Shown: positions 47,575 through 60,037 of the stretch, piece after piece | How positions within the stretch are numbered: position 1 is the stretch's first letter | Layout of the letters: every line of letters starts with the position of its first letter | NCBI GenBank assembly: GCA_948567375.1 | Contig: OX419760.1 | Location: forward strand, 13,578,001-13,642,000 | Origin: Lunularia cruciata | Taxonomy: Eukaryota > Streptophyta > Marchantiopsida > Lunulariales > Lunulariaceae | DNA length: 64,000 nt | Direction: 5' to 3' | The notes under the pieces: model-generated | Told to the model about the DNA's origin: nothing | Database searches by the model: none | What the model saw: the letters and a program-made list of their open reading frames with translations, nothing else | Translations under genes and position numbers: made by a program

Positions 47575-48163
47575 GAGTTTTCTATTCCAAGAGAGTGGAT
47601 CACCCCTCTTGGAATAGCACGAACTACTAAAACTGAGTAATTTGAGGTGGAGAACATAGAGTAATTGCTAGACTTAGAAAGGACTTTAGAGAGCGGATGG
47701 GATGGATGTGCCGGGAGGACAATTTCCCGCACCTAGCTTTCCATTCTCAAACCCATTTCACATCAAGGTTATGTACATCCAGTGTGAGCAAATGAGAGTA
47801 TCGTTAGTTTATCACTTTGGTGGAGATTCATGGACAGAGTGATGAACTCACCAAACCCGGTGATTCTACCTGTGGTGATATATGATAAAGAGTGGGATTT
47901 GACGATCTACATTCTATTATGATAATATGGATATGAATGTCCCAAATCCTCTCCCTTTCAACACTCAAGTAGAAATCCGTTATGTAGTGACGCCGAAATT
48001 GATGTTTAGAGATTTTGTGGTTAGGAATTTTGGTGAGGAGTATTATCAACGAGTGATAGCTTCTGAGGTCCCAATGGTAGTTCCAATAGTTTGTGCGCCT
48101 TCCAGAGTGATTATATTGATTCTGTATTGAAGTAGACGTTAGCAATTGGGTGTTGCAGGAACC

Positions 48164-49350
48164 ATGGATCCGTAGTTGGAAGAGTTGGTGCAAGGAATGC
48201 AAGGGATGTTGAATGAATTTCAAGAGATTAAGATGACCATGGAGACATTGCAAAGTCAAGTGCAGATCCTCAGGAACGATCATGCCATGCAAGAAGAAGA
48301 GCCGTCTCAAAACCCCGTACCTGCAATTGAAGTACTTGGAGAGGCACCCGTGCCTACGAACCCTATCAACGATGAAGCCACATTGCTACTCCGGATGAAG
48401 AAGACCTGCAACATTGAGCCTTACAAGGGGCAGCGTACGATGGGAGTAGTGGAAAATTGGATCTCAAGAATGAATTGATATTTTTGATTGTTCTTAACAG
48501 AGATCATAGAGCATGCTGCAGGCGTGTTTGCATGTGGGTACTTGACCGATAAAGCCCTCACATGGTATGATGCTTGGGAACGATCCATGCTGGCAGAGAG
48601 AAGGGAGGTCACATGGACAGCAATGCAAGAAGGATTGTTCAAGAATTTCCAATCGGTGGATTCTGTGCAGATGGCTCAAACCCAACTATGGGGATTGAGA
48701 CAGAAGAATAGCGTACAAGAGTATGTGGAGGCATTTTTGGATCTACAAGTCGCAATTACCGACATAAGTCCAGTAGAGGCTCTCGACAATTTCAAACGAG
48801 GGTTGAAAGAGCGGATTCGCCAAGAAGTCATGGTGCAAAACCCTCACACGGTATTTGAAGCTATTGCTTGTGCATAGAGAATAGCCGGAGTATTAGGTGG
48901 AGGTGAAGGAGTAGTTCCACCTTAACATTATCAGGCAGAAATGCCACACATGGGTGAACCAGTACCAATGGAATTGGGCAACCTTTGATTCCGGGATCGA
49001 GGAGCATGACCGCTTCAAGGGGAGCGAGGACGGGTAGAAGAACAAAGAGATGGAGTCCCATGAGGAGAAGGGACTCGAGGAGAACAACGCCGTTGTTACA
49101 ATTGTGGCCGTATTGGGCACATATCTACCAATTGTTGCACTCATTTCCCTAGAGGCCCTCGGCCTTTGTACAGGCGATCTTTGAACAACATGGAGAGGCA
49201 CATTGAAGAGGAGGAGGTGGAAACCACTTCGGAAAACAAAGGTCACCAATAAATATACCTTGCGGCCTTACTGGCTCAATAAGGAAGCAGAGAAGCGAGG
49301 GAAGGAAGAAGAATAATGCGCAAAGATCCCGAAAGGCAACCTCACAATTG
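48164..49350 (+). pseudogene. A2 gag
   Basis: ATG 48164 then GAT CCG TAG: stop at codon 4. The body has LVQGMQGMLNEFQEIKMTME, VENWISRMN then a stop, and a 129-residue open segment with LTDKALTWYDAWERSM, QKNSVQEYVEAFLDLQ and NFKRGLKERIRQEVM. Stops at 48875, 48986 and 49007 coincide with A1. The zinc knuckle CYNCGRIGHISTNCC is at about 49094-49140; its CCHC residues are intact. Confidence 0.85.
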
Positions 49351-49859
49351 ATGAATGGTGAGGTGGAAGACCTTCTACAACCCAATGGTGGATTGGAGGA
49401 AGAAAGTAGTGAGAACCCACCAATGGTCAATCATTGGGGTTAAAGAAAAATCACACAGGTAGAAACTGCCTCTATATGTCGTAGGGATGACAACTGTCTG
49501 TAAGACCGATAGATGTTTTATGGGTCTAATAAGAGAAGTCCAGAGTGCACAACTCGTTGGACAAATTCCTAAGAAATTGAAGGATGTAGTGGATGAGGCA
49601 ACCTCACAATTGATGAATGGTGTGGTGGCCTACCTTCTACAACCCAATGGTGGATTGGAGGAAGAAAGTAGTGAGAACCCACCAATGGTCAATCATTGGG
49701 GTTAAAGAAAAATCACACAGGCAGAAACTGCCTCTATATGTCGTAGGGACGACAACTGTCTGTAAGACCAATAGATGTTTTATGGGTCTAATAAGAGAAG
49801 TCCAGAGTGCACAACTCGTTGGACAAATTCCTAAGAAATTGAAGGATGTAGTGGATGAG
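49335..49859 (+). repeat. 262-bp tandem duplication replacing A2 protease
   Basis: GGCAACCTCACAATTGATGA at 49335 recurs at 49597 with a 262-bp period, and the second unit ends at 49859. Both units hold the WRKKVVRTHQWSIIG linker between protease and RT. In A1 the corresponding junction contains the protease (41668-41950). In A2 those roughly 290 bp are absent. Confidence 0.85.
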
Positions 49860-51300
49860 TTTCAAGATATCTTTTCTGATGATCTACCCTCAGGATTACC
49901 ACCTAAAAGGTGAGTAGATCACAAAATAGAGACACTCTCGGGGAAGACACCTCCTTGTAAGGCCCCATATCACCTATCACCTCATGAGTTGGAGGAGTGT
50001 AAGACTTAAATTGAGAAGATGCTATAGAAAGGGTTTATCCAACCTAGCGTATCACCATATGGGGCCCCTGTCTTGTTTGTGAAGAAGAAAGATGGTACAA
50101 TGCGCATGTGCATTGACTATTGGGGTCTCAATCAACAAATAGTGAAGAACAAATACCCCTTACCTCGCATGGATGACCTGTTTGATCAACTCCATGGAGC
50201 AAGATACTTCACCAAACTGGACTTGCGGAGCGGTTACAATCAAATCTAAATTGCAGAGGAGGATGTGTACAAAACTGCCTTTCGAACCAAGTATGGCCAC
50301 TTTGAGTATCTTGTGATGCCTTTTGGCCTCACCAATGTGCCTGCCACTTTGATGAGCCTAATGAATGACATATTTTGTCCATACTTGGATAAGTCTGTTA
50401 TCATCTTCTTGGATGATATCTTAGTATATAGTAGCACGATGACAGAACACAAACAACATCTACAAGAGGTCCTCCAGATTCTAAGACAGAATCAATTGTA
50501 CGCCAAAATCTCAAAGTGTGAGTTTGGCAAGTCTGAAGTAGACTACTTAGGGCATAGAGTAAGTGCAGAGGGCATTCAAGTATTGACAGATAAAATAGAG
50601 GTCATTCAAAAATGGAGTGCCCCAGAAGATCAGACTCAACTTAAGAGCTTCTTGGGGTTGACGGGATTCTATCGTAGATTTGTCAAGGACTTCTCCAAGG
50701 TTGCACAGCCTTTAACGGCACTACTTGGCAAGGGGAAGAAGTGAACATGGGGAACTGCACAAGAGTTGGCCTTTCAAGAATTGAAGGCCGCCTTGCTACA
50801 TGCACCAATCTTGAAGTGGTATGACCCAAAACGTCCAATCAAGTTAGCTACGGATGCATCAGGCATAGCAATAGGAGCAGTCCTACAACAAGAGTGGCAT
50901 GACGGATGGCATCCAATTGCATATTTCTCTTGAAAGTTATTACTGGCAGAGCGCAACTACCACACCATAGAACGAGAAGAGCTGGCCATCATTCTAGCAA
51001 CCAAGCATTGGAAGCACTACCTGGGCGAGAAGGCATTTGTAGTAGAGACAGACCATAAACCTCTAGTCTACTTCGAGACGCGGAAGGATCTATCTCGTCG
51101 CCAAATTTGGTGGGCAGAGTGGCGACAACGCTTCAACATGACAATCACCTACGTGGAAGGTAAGAAGCAACTTGCAAATGCATTCACCCACATGCCAATG
51201 GCCAACAACTTGGCAGCAGAGGTTAAGATTAACCTTGAATTCTGGCAAGAGATTCTAGTTGCTACAAAAACTGATCCACAGATTGTAGAAGCGCAATCGT
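49860..51300 (+). pseudogene. A2 reverse transcriptase and RNase H
   Basis: [48 protein letters not shown] then TAA (50247, shared with A1). The frame is then open for 159 residues: [32 protein letters not shown] (about 50398-50435), [19 protein letters not shown]. RNase H follows with LATDAS, EREELAIILATKHWKHY and TDHKPLVYFET. Less decayed than A1. Confidence 0.87.
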
Positions 51301-52190
51301 CCAAAGGTGTCACCAGCACCCAAGGACTCACCTTTTGGGAGGGCCGATTGTGGATCCCAAATGTCCCAGAATTGCGTACCACCATTCTAGCGGAATGTCA
51401 TGATTCAGCCATTGCAGCTCATGTTGGAGTGGACAAGACCTTGGAGGCAGTCAAGTGCCATTACTATTGGCCCAAGATGAGCAATGACATGATGGACTAT
51501 GTGCGTAGTTGCCTACTTTGTCAACATAACAAAGCTTCTAATCGAGCTCCTGCAGGGCTCCTTCAACCTCTCCCCACTCCTACCCAACGTTGGGAACAAG
51601 TGAGTATGGATCTCGTCTGTGAATTACCCAAGACCACCTCAGGGTTTGACTCCATTGTGGTCTTTGTGGACCGGCTCAGCAAAATGATTCATGTCCGCCC
51701 TACCACCAAGGAGGTGACCGCTCCACAACTAGCTTAACTATACTTAGATGTAGTCTTTGCTCACCATGGCTTGTCTAGAGTACTCATCACCGATAGAGGC
51801 ACCCAATTCACCAGTTTGTTTTGGCGAACACTCTTTGGTTTCTTCGAAACCAAGTTGGCCGTGTCTATAGCTTACCACCCACAAACAGATGGCCAAACAG
51901 AGCGGGCTAATCGCACGATTGAAGACATGTTACGCGGCTTCACCTTAGAAGAGCAAGAGAGGTGGGACACCCTACTACCGTTGGTGGAATTTGCTTACAA
52001 CAATTCAATGAATGCCTCCACCCAGGTCACTCCGTTCTTCGTCATGTATGGTGAGCATCCCTTCACACCTTCTAGCTTGATGAAGATCCATCCAGTGACT
52101 ACCAAGGTTGATGCAGTCAACATATTTGTTTCTAGAATCCAACAAGGTGTGGAGAGCGCCAAGCATAGGTTACAGATTGCACAAAATTGA
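51300..52190 (+). pseudogene. A2 integrase
   Basis: HHCC domain (ECHDSAIAAHVGVDKT, CLLCQ). The catalytic core keeps all three acidic residues: MDLVCELP, LITDRGTQF and DGQTERANR. It is interrupted by TAA at 51736 (VTAPQLA then stop) and ends with TGA at 52188, shared with A1. Confidence 0.87.
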
Positions 52191-52479
52191 CAAAAGCAAT
52201 ATGCTGATGCACACCGTAGGCACATGGAGTTCAATGTTGGGGATCAAGTGTGGCTATCGACAACCAACCTCACATTAGTTGGATCTCGTAAGCTCAGACC
52301 TCATTTTATTGGGCCTTTCTGGATTCTTTATCGCATCGGCGCTGTGGCCTATCACCTTGAGCTACCACCACACATGAAGATCCATCTAGTGTTCCATGTC
52401 TCCCTATTACGCAGATATGCTCCCCGATCAGGCCAAGGTACTTCCACACATGACATTTGACCTTGTCCGACAGTCATTG

Positions 52480-52682
52480 ATGGCACAGAGGAATATGAAG
52501 TGGAACGGATTCTCCAAAAGCACATGCGTGGTACTCGCCATCTGTGGGTGGAATATCTAGTACAATGGAAAGGTTACCCCCTCTATGAAGCAACCTGGGA
52601 ACCCGCTGCCAATTTGGCACATGCACCGGTGTTGGTGCAAGCATTTGAGCAACAATTGCACAACGAGGACGTTGCGTCTTAA
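52480..52682 (+). pseudogene. A2 chromodomain
   Basis: EEYEVERILQKHMRGTRHLW then VEYLVQWKGYPLYEATWEPA and a tail to TAA at 52680. All typical chromodomain core residues (Y, W, W) are present. It is cut off from the integrase by the shared TGA at 52458. Confidence 0.88.
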
Positions 52683-52693
52683 AAGGAGGGAGG
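52681..52693 (+). other. A2 polypurine tract
   Basis: AAAAGGAGGGAGG just before the 3' LTR. Confidence 0.8.
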
Positions 52694-52695
52694 TC

Positions 52696-53434
52696 TGTAA
52701 TACCAAGGGTTAGCCATATGATCTAGATGTGAAATTTGGTTTGGTAACATCTAGAATGATGTTATACATGATGGTCAAAATAGATCAGATAGAAGTATCA
52801 CCAAAAGAGTACTTCTACTAATAGGGCAGAAACCAAAATAGACTTGAGAACCTTAGAACCAATAGCTAGACATATGATTTAAAGGTGAGAATTGGTTTGG
52901 TAACATCTGGAAGGATGTTACACATGATGGACTAAACAGATCAGAAAGAGGTATCACCAAAAGGGGACTTCTACTAATAGAGTAGGAACTGAAATATGCC
53001 TGAAATCTTTGAAGGCAATTTTGGAGGCCTAAACCGATGAATTAGGCCTCAAAAATGTGCAAATTCTCCCCCCAACGGAGGAAAGGTTGGCCTTCCCTTC
53101 CCGCTGGTTTGTCTCGTCGAGAGCTTTCCAATGGTACCTTACTCATGTGATTTTGAGATTCCTACAGGAAGATTACCTAAAAGATTCCCTCCGGTCAAAG
53201 CTCATTTGACCAACCAGATAGGACCTAGACCAGACAGGTCACCCATCCAAGTAAGTAATCCAAGGGTGGAGCTTGCTGACATGTCACCTATTTGTGTCCC
53301 TAATCCTATGGTGGAGCTTCCTTGGAGGAGATCCTCTTTGTCTATATAATAAAGAGAAGGTGCTCCCTTGGAGCATCGAATGTTTGAGTGTGCAATCTGT
53401 GTTTTCTCTCTTCTCTTGTCCTCGGAGTATTACA
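52696..53434 (+). repeat. A2 3' LTR
   Basis: 739 bp, TGTAATACC...AGTATTACA, nearly identical to 46821-47561. Confidence 0.9.
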
Positions 53435-54891
53435 TATAGTGGTCAAGAAAGTGGAAGTATGAGTGACATGAGATGGAGGAGAAGCAAGAAAGGAATCTCA
53501 AAGAAGTGGATCTTGGCCAAAATTGAAGAAGAAAGGAGAGAATCTAATGCTTGCCAAATTGGAATTATTGTATGTAAACTCTATAGCTGCAAGACATTCA
53601 TCATCATTTGTATGGTGGATGTTGACAAAGGCACAAAGCATATCCTCCAAGTGAGATTTGCACATTCAATTTTTCCATTAATTTGAGGATGATAGGCCAT
53701 GGACAAAGCAAGTTTGGTGGTGAGTATTTGGAAGAGTGATTGCCAAAATTTCCCAATGAATCAAGGATCACAGTTTGAGATGAGTATACAAGGCATCCCA
53801 TGGTGCTTGAAGATATTCTCAAAGTACATCTACTCCAATGTTGGAGCATCCATGGTACCAAAGGTTGGTGCCAAATGGATTTGCTTATTAAGCTTATCTA
53901 CAAACACCATGATCACTATGTGACCTTGCTTCATCTTGGGCAAGGATGTGATGAGATTCAAGCTCATGTGTTCCCATCAAGCATATGGAATGGGGAATTG
54001 TTGAAGGAGTCCACTCGGTTTTTGGTTGTTGGCCTTGTTGAATTTGCAGCTCTCACACAATCAAACAAACTCTCAAACATCTTGTGTCATGTTGGGTCAC
54101 CACCATTGGCATTGGAGAGTGCCCAAGGTCTTGTCCACACCCATGTGACCAACAATTGGTAAGTCATGGGCTTCTTGGAGATGCACAAGTTAGAGATCAC
54201 TCTTGGCTGGAACATAAATCCGGTTCTCATAGAATAGAAGACCTTCCTTGAAGGATAAGGTGTTGTACTCCTTGTTGCATGTTGCAAGATGACCTTATAC
54301 CATCTGAAAGAAAGGATCTTGTTGTAAAATGATCTTAAATTCAATTTGGACTTTAGAGTCAATTGATATCGTCATAATTGTCATCATGATGAGAGGAAGA
54401 GAATTCAAATCAAATCATTGTGATAGAGCATTAAGGATGATGTGGATCCAACCAGGTTTGTACTCAAGTTTGATGTCAAACAATTATAGTTGTTTCTCCC
54501 ATTGATGATGTCAACTTTTCATATGTTCCAAGTGTAATGTCTGCAACAAAGGTTTGTGATCAATTTGCATGATTACTTGTTTCCCCAAGAGATAATGCCT
54601 CCATACCTTGGTCGTATATACCAATTGCTAATTGTTCTTGATCCCAAGTAGAGTAATTTCTTTTTGTTGTATTTCATCTACAAGACACTAAGGCAATGGG
54701 ATGCAACCCATCTAGGAATTCTTGTTGCAACACAATTCCAATTGCAAAGTTAGAAACATCAAAATCAACCACATAAGGTAGTTGAGGATCATATGGTTGA
54801 AGAATGGGTCTTGAAGACATCATATGTTTCAACTTTTATAATGCTTCTTTGTGCTTGTTGGTCCACTAAAAGCTTGAGTTCTTTCCCAAGA
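53435..54891 (-). pseudogene. B2 integrase core and RNase H remnant
   Basis: Minus-strand pieces match B4 and B3: the NWDECLAA-like, YHPQ/NVQISL and TLAQIYF regions of integrase (53500-54000), the CxxCQxxKASNQ region (54030-54090), a linker, then RNase H (54650-54830, [12 protein letters not shown] equivalent on the minus strand). Broken by many stops. Confidence 0.75.
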
Positions 54892-55243
54892 TGTAATAAT
54901 ATGGAGTTAGCGATGAAGTTAGTAGAGCTAACGAAGTAGCAAATAAGACAAATTAGCCTAAATTATTTTGAAAGTATCTAAGAAGCTTCTTGGGAAGCTT
55001 CCCGGCTAGCTTAGCTTGCACCTCAAGTAAGTAGCTTCTAGAAGCTTCTAACTAGCTTAGCTTGCATACCAAGTAGACGGCTTCTAGAAGGAAGCTTCTT
55101 GAGAAGCCTCTCAAGGGCCTTGTATGCTACCTATAAATACCAAAGCCAAAGCTCATGCTAGGTATTTGGAGTTTTCCCTTATTCTAGTATCCCAATGTGA
55201 GCTTCCATTCTCCTATTTCTCTCCTCGGTCTTGGTCTTTTACA
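54892..55243 (+). repeat. B3 5' LTR
   Basis: 352 bp, TGTAATAATATGG...GGTCTTTTACA, with TATAAATA at 55132-55139. Confidence 0.88.
55036..55048 (+). promoter_or_regulatory. Heat-shock element in B3 5' LTR
   Basis: TTCTAGAAGCTTC, perfect TTCnnGAAnnTTC, 84 bp upstream of the TATA box. Confidence 0.6.
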
Positions 55244-55244
55244 T

Positions 55245-55256
55245 TGGTATCAGAGC
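55245..55256 (+). other. B3 primer-binding site, tRNA-iMet
   Basis: TGGTATCAGAGC, exact. Confidence 0.9.
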
Positions 55257-55499
55257 AAGAGTGGGATGGATGGAATTTATGGAGCACCAAATCCACTTCT
55301 ACCAAACCATTGAGATTTTCATGTCCAAATATTACCCAAACATCGTTTCACACAATTCATCACCTTGCGCTTTGGGTAGGATTTTTTGCATATGATCACC
55401 TTGTCTATGGAACCCTTGATACTTCTGGTTGTAACTTATGGACATATTGCATCTATGTATTAATCAATTAGATAGATTGGGAGTAGTGAGATAGAGTAG

Positions 55500-56800
55500 T
55501 AGCTATAACAGCAATACCAAATCTTATCCTTGCGATGCAGCAACAAATTGAGCACCTTACTTGATTGATGAATGAACGAGACCAACAACGACAAGAATAT
55601 ATAGAGAGAGTGCCAATTGAGATGGAGAAGATCGCATTTGATTTCCAAAACCCAAGGTGTTTGAAGGCAAGAATCTTTTGGGCATAGTGGAGAATTTTGT
55701 GTTTGACTGCAAATGTTACTTTGAAGCCACCAATCTTCAAGATGAATACAAAATAGATTCTCTTGGCTTCTAGCCAATTGGATGGTGTGGCAAAACTTTG
55801 GTGACAATTCAGAGTGGAGCAAGTTGAATGACATATTGTTGCACCAATTTTGACATGAGCAGAATTCAAGGATGCAATACTTGGTCGATTTCAAACTATA
55901 AATGCCACCCGAGTCGTACAAGATAAATTGGCAGAGTTGAAGCAAATTGGCTCAATAAGGAACTATATCACACAATTTCAAAACATCATCATGCAAATTC
56001 TAGATATACAAGAAGAGGAAGTTTTGGATCAATTTGTGCGAAGATTGAAGTCATGAACCAAATTGGAAGTAACCATACGAGAACCACAAAATGTAGAAGA
56101 AGCCATGCAATTGGTTGAGCGCTTTGATTCCTTGGTTGTAACAACTTGGTCTTGACCTCAACCTACACAAAGCGTACCAATACACTATGCATGGATGGAA
56201 GAACCAACACCAATGGAGATTGATACTTTCCAATGGAGACCACTTGGTACAATGGATAGAGAAAAATTATGACAAAATAGAGGTTTTTTTTATTGTCACC
56301 AAGTTGGACATCGCATTGTTGAATGTCCACTTAGAAATGTGTGACCTCAACAAGTTGCCTAGATGGAGTTTGTGATCCAGAATGATCACAGAAACAAGAA
56401 ATCCCAATAGGAGATTTTGAGTCGCCTATTGGGAGCTTGATTAGTGCCAATGGGGTTGAAGACTCAACCTATGCAAGTTTGCTTCACTTGCAAGGTACAA
56501 TATCTAATTGGGGTTGTAGGATTTTGGTTGATTCTGGAAGTTTAGAGAATTGCATATCTATGCAAGTAGCAAAGGAATTGGGTATTCCTATCAAGCTAGT
56601 GCTTAGAAGTAGATTGATGGCGGATGGTAGAAAGGGTTGTGCATTCCGTACCTCACATGTTGTTATTTTTAAGATTGGGAAAGAGTATTTGGAATGTATG
56701 AGGTTGTAGTGGCACCTCTACACTATGATGTCATTCTAGGACTACCTTGGCTTGAACATCATGAGGTTCAATTTGATTGGAGTCAACAACAAATTCAAGT
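55500..56800 (+). pseudogene. B3 gag and protease
   Basis: Gag-like segments (LMQQQIEHLT, LAELKQIGSIRNYITQF-like) lead to a zinc knuckle at about 56285-56330 (YCHQVGHRIVEC, first Cys of CCHC lost). Protease at 56437-56790: GCRILVDSGSLEN keeps the DSG active site, then MQVAKELGIPIKLV and, after a frame break, DVILGLPWLEHH. Stops separate the parts. Confidence 0.75.
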
Positions 56801-57099
56801 ACAACACTAAGGTAGGAATTTCCAATTAGATTGTTTGGCACCTCCAAGTAAGACACCTAAGAATAGTCAATCCCAAGATGGGAAGTTTGTCGAGAAGGTA
56901 GCCATAGAGCATGCCTTGAAGAGAGAGGAGCCCCAAGATAGGAAGTCCCAGGAAGGCAACCATGGAGTAATCTTTGAAGAGAGATGAGTCCCTAGATGGG
57001 AAGTTTGTTAGTGAAGCAGCCATAAAGCAAGCTTTGGAAGAAGATAAGTCTATTTTTGTGGTGTAGATCAAGCCAATTTCACAAGGACAATCTGAGGAG

Positions 57100-58480
57100 A
57101 GTCAAGAACCTCATCAAGCAGATTAGGTTGATTAGATAGTTCAGGAGTTTGCGGATGTGTTTCCGAATGATCTGCCAAGGGGATTACCCTCTGATTGTGG
57201 TATGCCCTTCAAGATTGAGTTATTTCCAGGGAGTACTCCAATGAGTAGACCAATCTATTGGCTCTAACCAAAGGAGTTGTAGGAGTTGCGAACAACACTT
57301 ACAAAGTTGTTGGAGAAGGACTACATACAACATAGTACCTCTCCTTGAGGAACACCAATACTATTTGCTCCAAAGAAAGACAGAGGACTTTGTTTTTGTA
57401 TTGATTATCATGAGCTCAATAAGCAAATAGTGAAGAATGCATATCTCTTGCCTTGGATTGATTACTTGCTTGATCAATTGAGTAGAGCACAATACTTTTC
57501 CAAGCTAGATCTTCTTAGAAGCTATTGGTAAATCCCCATTGATAGGGAGGATGTGCAAAAGATGGCCTTTTGCACAAGGTATGGGCATTTTGAGTGGAGA
57601 GTTCTACCTTTCGGACACACTAATGCTCCAGCAGGCTTTGTGGATTAGATGCATTGAGTGTTGGATGGACTATTGGATTGGTATGTGGTGGTGTTCTTGG
57701 ATGATATCTTAATCTATAGCAAAATAGAGGCAGAACATGTGAATCACGTGCGAGAAGTCCTAAGACGACTTTGACAATAGAAGTTTTACTGCAAGAAGTC
57801 AAAGTGTACCTTTTGGCAAAAGGAAATTACCTTCTTGGGGCACAAGATCTTGTTGGAGGGGATCAAGATGGAAGAGGAGAAAATCAAGGCCATTACTGAT
57901 TGGCCTACTCTAAAGGATGTTATAGAAGTACGGGCATTTGATGAATTGGCCAATTAATTTTTACCGACGGTTCATCCATTATTATGCTCATGTGGCTACA
58001 CCATTGACTAACCTCTTGGAGAAGCACTTGAGCTTCCAATGGACCACTAAGCACAAAGAAGCATTCTAGAAGTTGAAATATATGGTATCTTCAAGGCCCA
58101 TTCTTCAACTGTATGATCCTCAACTACCCTATGTGGTTGATTTTGATGCTTCTAACTTTGCAATTGGAGCCGTGTTGCAACAAGAATTCCCAGATGGACT
58201 ACATCCCATTGCCTTTGTGTCTCGCCGACTCAATACGGCTGAAAGAAACTACTCTACTTGAGATCAAGAACAACTTGCATTGGTATATACCACCTAGGTA
58301 TGGAAGCATTACCTCTTGGGGAAAACAAGTGATCATGCAAACTGATCTCAAACCATTGTTGCACACCTTACACTTGGAACACATGAAGAGTCAACATCAT
58401 TGATGGGAGGAACAACTCCAATTGTTTGACATCAAACTTGAGCATAAACTAGGTTGGTTCCACATCATCCCTTATACTTT
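57100..58480 (+). pseudogene. B3 reverse transcriptase and RNase H
   Basis: [63 protein letters not shown] (about 57684-57722), FLGHKILLEGIKM. RNase [21 protein letters not shown] (about 58110-58170) and [16 protein letters not shown] before TGA. Stops lie at several Gln, Arg and Trp codons. Confidence 0.82.
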
Positions 58481-58739
58481 ATCACAATGACCTGATGTGA
58501 AGTCTCTTCCTCTTATCACAGTGGCAATTAAGACAGTGTCAGTTGACTCTAAGGTCCAAAACAAGTTTCAATGAGCTCTACAACAAGATCCCTTCTTCCA
58601 AAGGATACATGGTCACCTTACAGCATGCAACAAGGAGTATAATACCTTCTCCATCAAGGAGGGCCTTCTATTCCATGAGGACCGGATCTATGTTCCATTC
58701 AAAGGTGATCTTCGACTTGTGTGCCTCCAAGAAGCTCAT

Positions 58740-59990
58740 GATTTACACATAACTGGTCACATGGGTGTGGACAAGACCTTGGGTACCCTCCAACGCTGAT
58801 GGTGGTGGCCCAACATGACACAAGATGTTCAAGAACTTGTTTGATTGTGCAAGAGCTACCAACACAACAAGGCTAGCAACCAGGAGCCAAGTGGACTCCT
58901 TCAACCACTCGCCATTCCATCCGCTCAATGGAAGCATGTGAGCTTGGATCTCATCACATACTTGCCCAAGACAAAGCAAGGATACACAACAATTGTGGTG
59001 TTTGTGGATAAGCTTAGTAAGCAAATCCACTTGGCACCAACATGTGATACCATGGATGCTCAAACCTTAGCGCAAATCTACTTCAACAATGTCTTCAAGC
59101 ATGATGGGATGCCATGTGTACTCATCTCCAACCGTGATCCTCAATTTACCGGGGAGTTTTGGCAAGCACTATTCCATATACTTGGCACAAAGCTTGCTTT
59201 ATCCATGGCTTATCATCCTCAAACTGATGGACAAATAGAACGTGCAAATTGTACATTGGAAGATATGTTGTGTGCTTTCATTAATGTCCAACATACCAAT
59301 TGGGATGAATGTCTTGCAGCTGCAAAATTTACCTACAACAATTCCAAATAGGCAAGCACTGGATTTTCTCTTTTCTTTCTCAATTTTGGCCAAGATCCAC
59401 TTGTTCTAGATTCTCTTCTTGCTCCTGCTCCATCTCAGGTTCCTCATACTTCAACATTCTTGACAACTATATCCCAATCTCTCCAGCAAGTCAAATTTCA
59501 CCTCCTTGTTACTCAGAATCATCAAAAATAATATGTGTACCACCATCATTGTGATCTCACCTTTGAAGTTAGTGATAAAGTCATGCTATCCTCTAGTAAC
59601 CTCACTCTCCCACTTGATACCCAAGTTTGTAAACTTGCCCCTAATTGGATAGGACCCTTTGATGTCACCCAAATTGTCTCTCTTGTTGCTCATCGACTTG
59701 CCTTGCCTTGTCATATGTGTATCCATCCTATCTTTCATGTTTCCAAGTTGAAACCCTTTGTTCCTAACCCCTCTTCCTTTTCCTCTCAAGTCCAACCTCC
59801 TCCTTCCTCATGTTCTTATCAATGATCATGAGGAGTACAAAGTTGATTGTATCCTTGCACGTTGCCATATTCAACAAGGTTGTCGACAATATACAAAGTA
59901 CAAGGTCCTTTGGAAAGGGTATCTCCTTCATGATGCCACATGGGACCTCTTTCTCACCTCTAGAAGACACAAATGGCCACAAGGAGTTTG
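58740..59990 (+). pseudogene. B3 integrase and chromodomain
   Basis: HHCC region at about 58730-58860, then core 58845-59351: SLDLITYLPKTKQGYTTIVV, LISNRDPQFTG with the second catalytic Asp changed to Asn, and DGQIERANC with the Glu kept. A TAG follows at 59349. The tail has HPIFHVSKLKPFVPNPSS and a chromodomain (VDCILARCHIQQGCR, YTKYKVLWKGYLLHDATWD) at about 59830-59950. Confidence 0.83.
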
Positions 59991-60025
59991 AAGCTTCACT
60001 AGCAACAAGGACATCACCAACTAGC

Positions 60026-60037
60026 AATGGGGGAATA
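60026..60037 (+). other. B3 polypurine tract
   Basis: AATGGGGGAATA next to the 3' LTR; the same GGGGGAATA complement flanks B2 and B4. Confidence 0.75.

Larger units (their letters stand above)
46821..53434 (+). mobile_element. A2: Ty3/gypsy chromovirus, family A
   Basis: 6,614 bp. LTRs 46821-47561 and 52696-53434, exact PBS, gag, RT, RNase H, integrase, chromodomain and PPT. The perfect 5-bp target duplication TATAG (46816-46820 and 53435-53439) splits B2. The two LTRs differ at only a few positions in their first 300 bp, so the insertion is fairly recent. The protease is missing and a 262-bp unit is doubled. Not autonomous. Confidence 0.93.

Noticed and set aside
39148-53434. Heat-shock elements in family A LTRs
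   Set aside because: I looked for TTCnnGAAnnTTC in the four family A LTRs and saw none; the signal is specific to family B.
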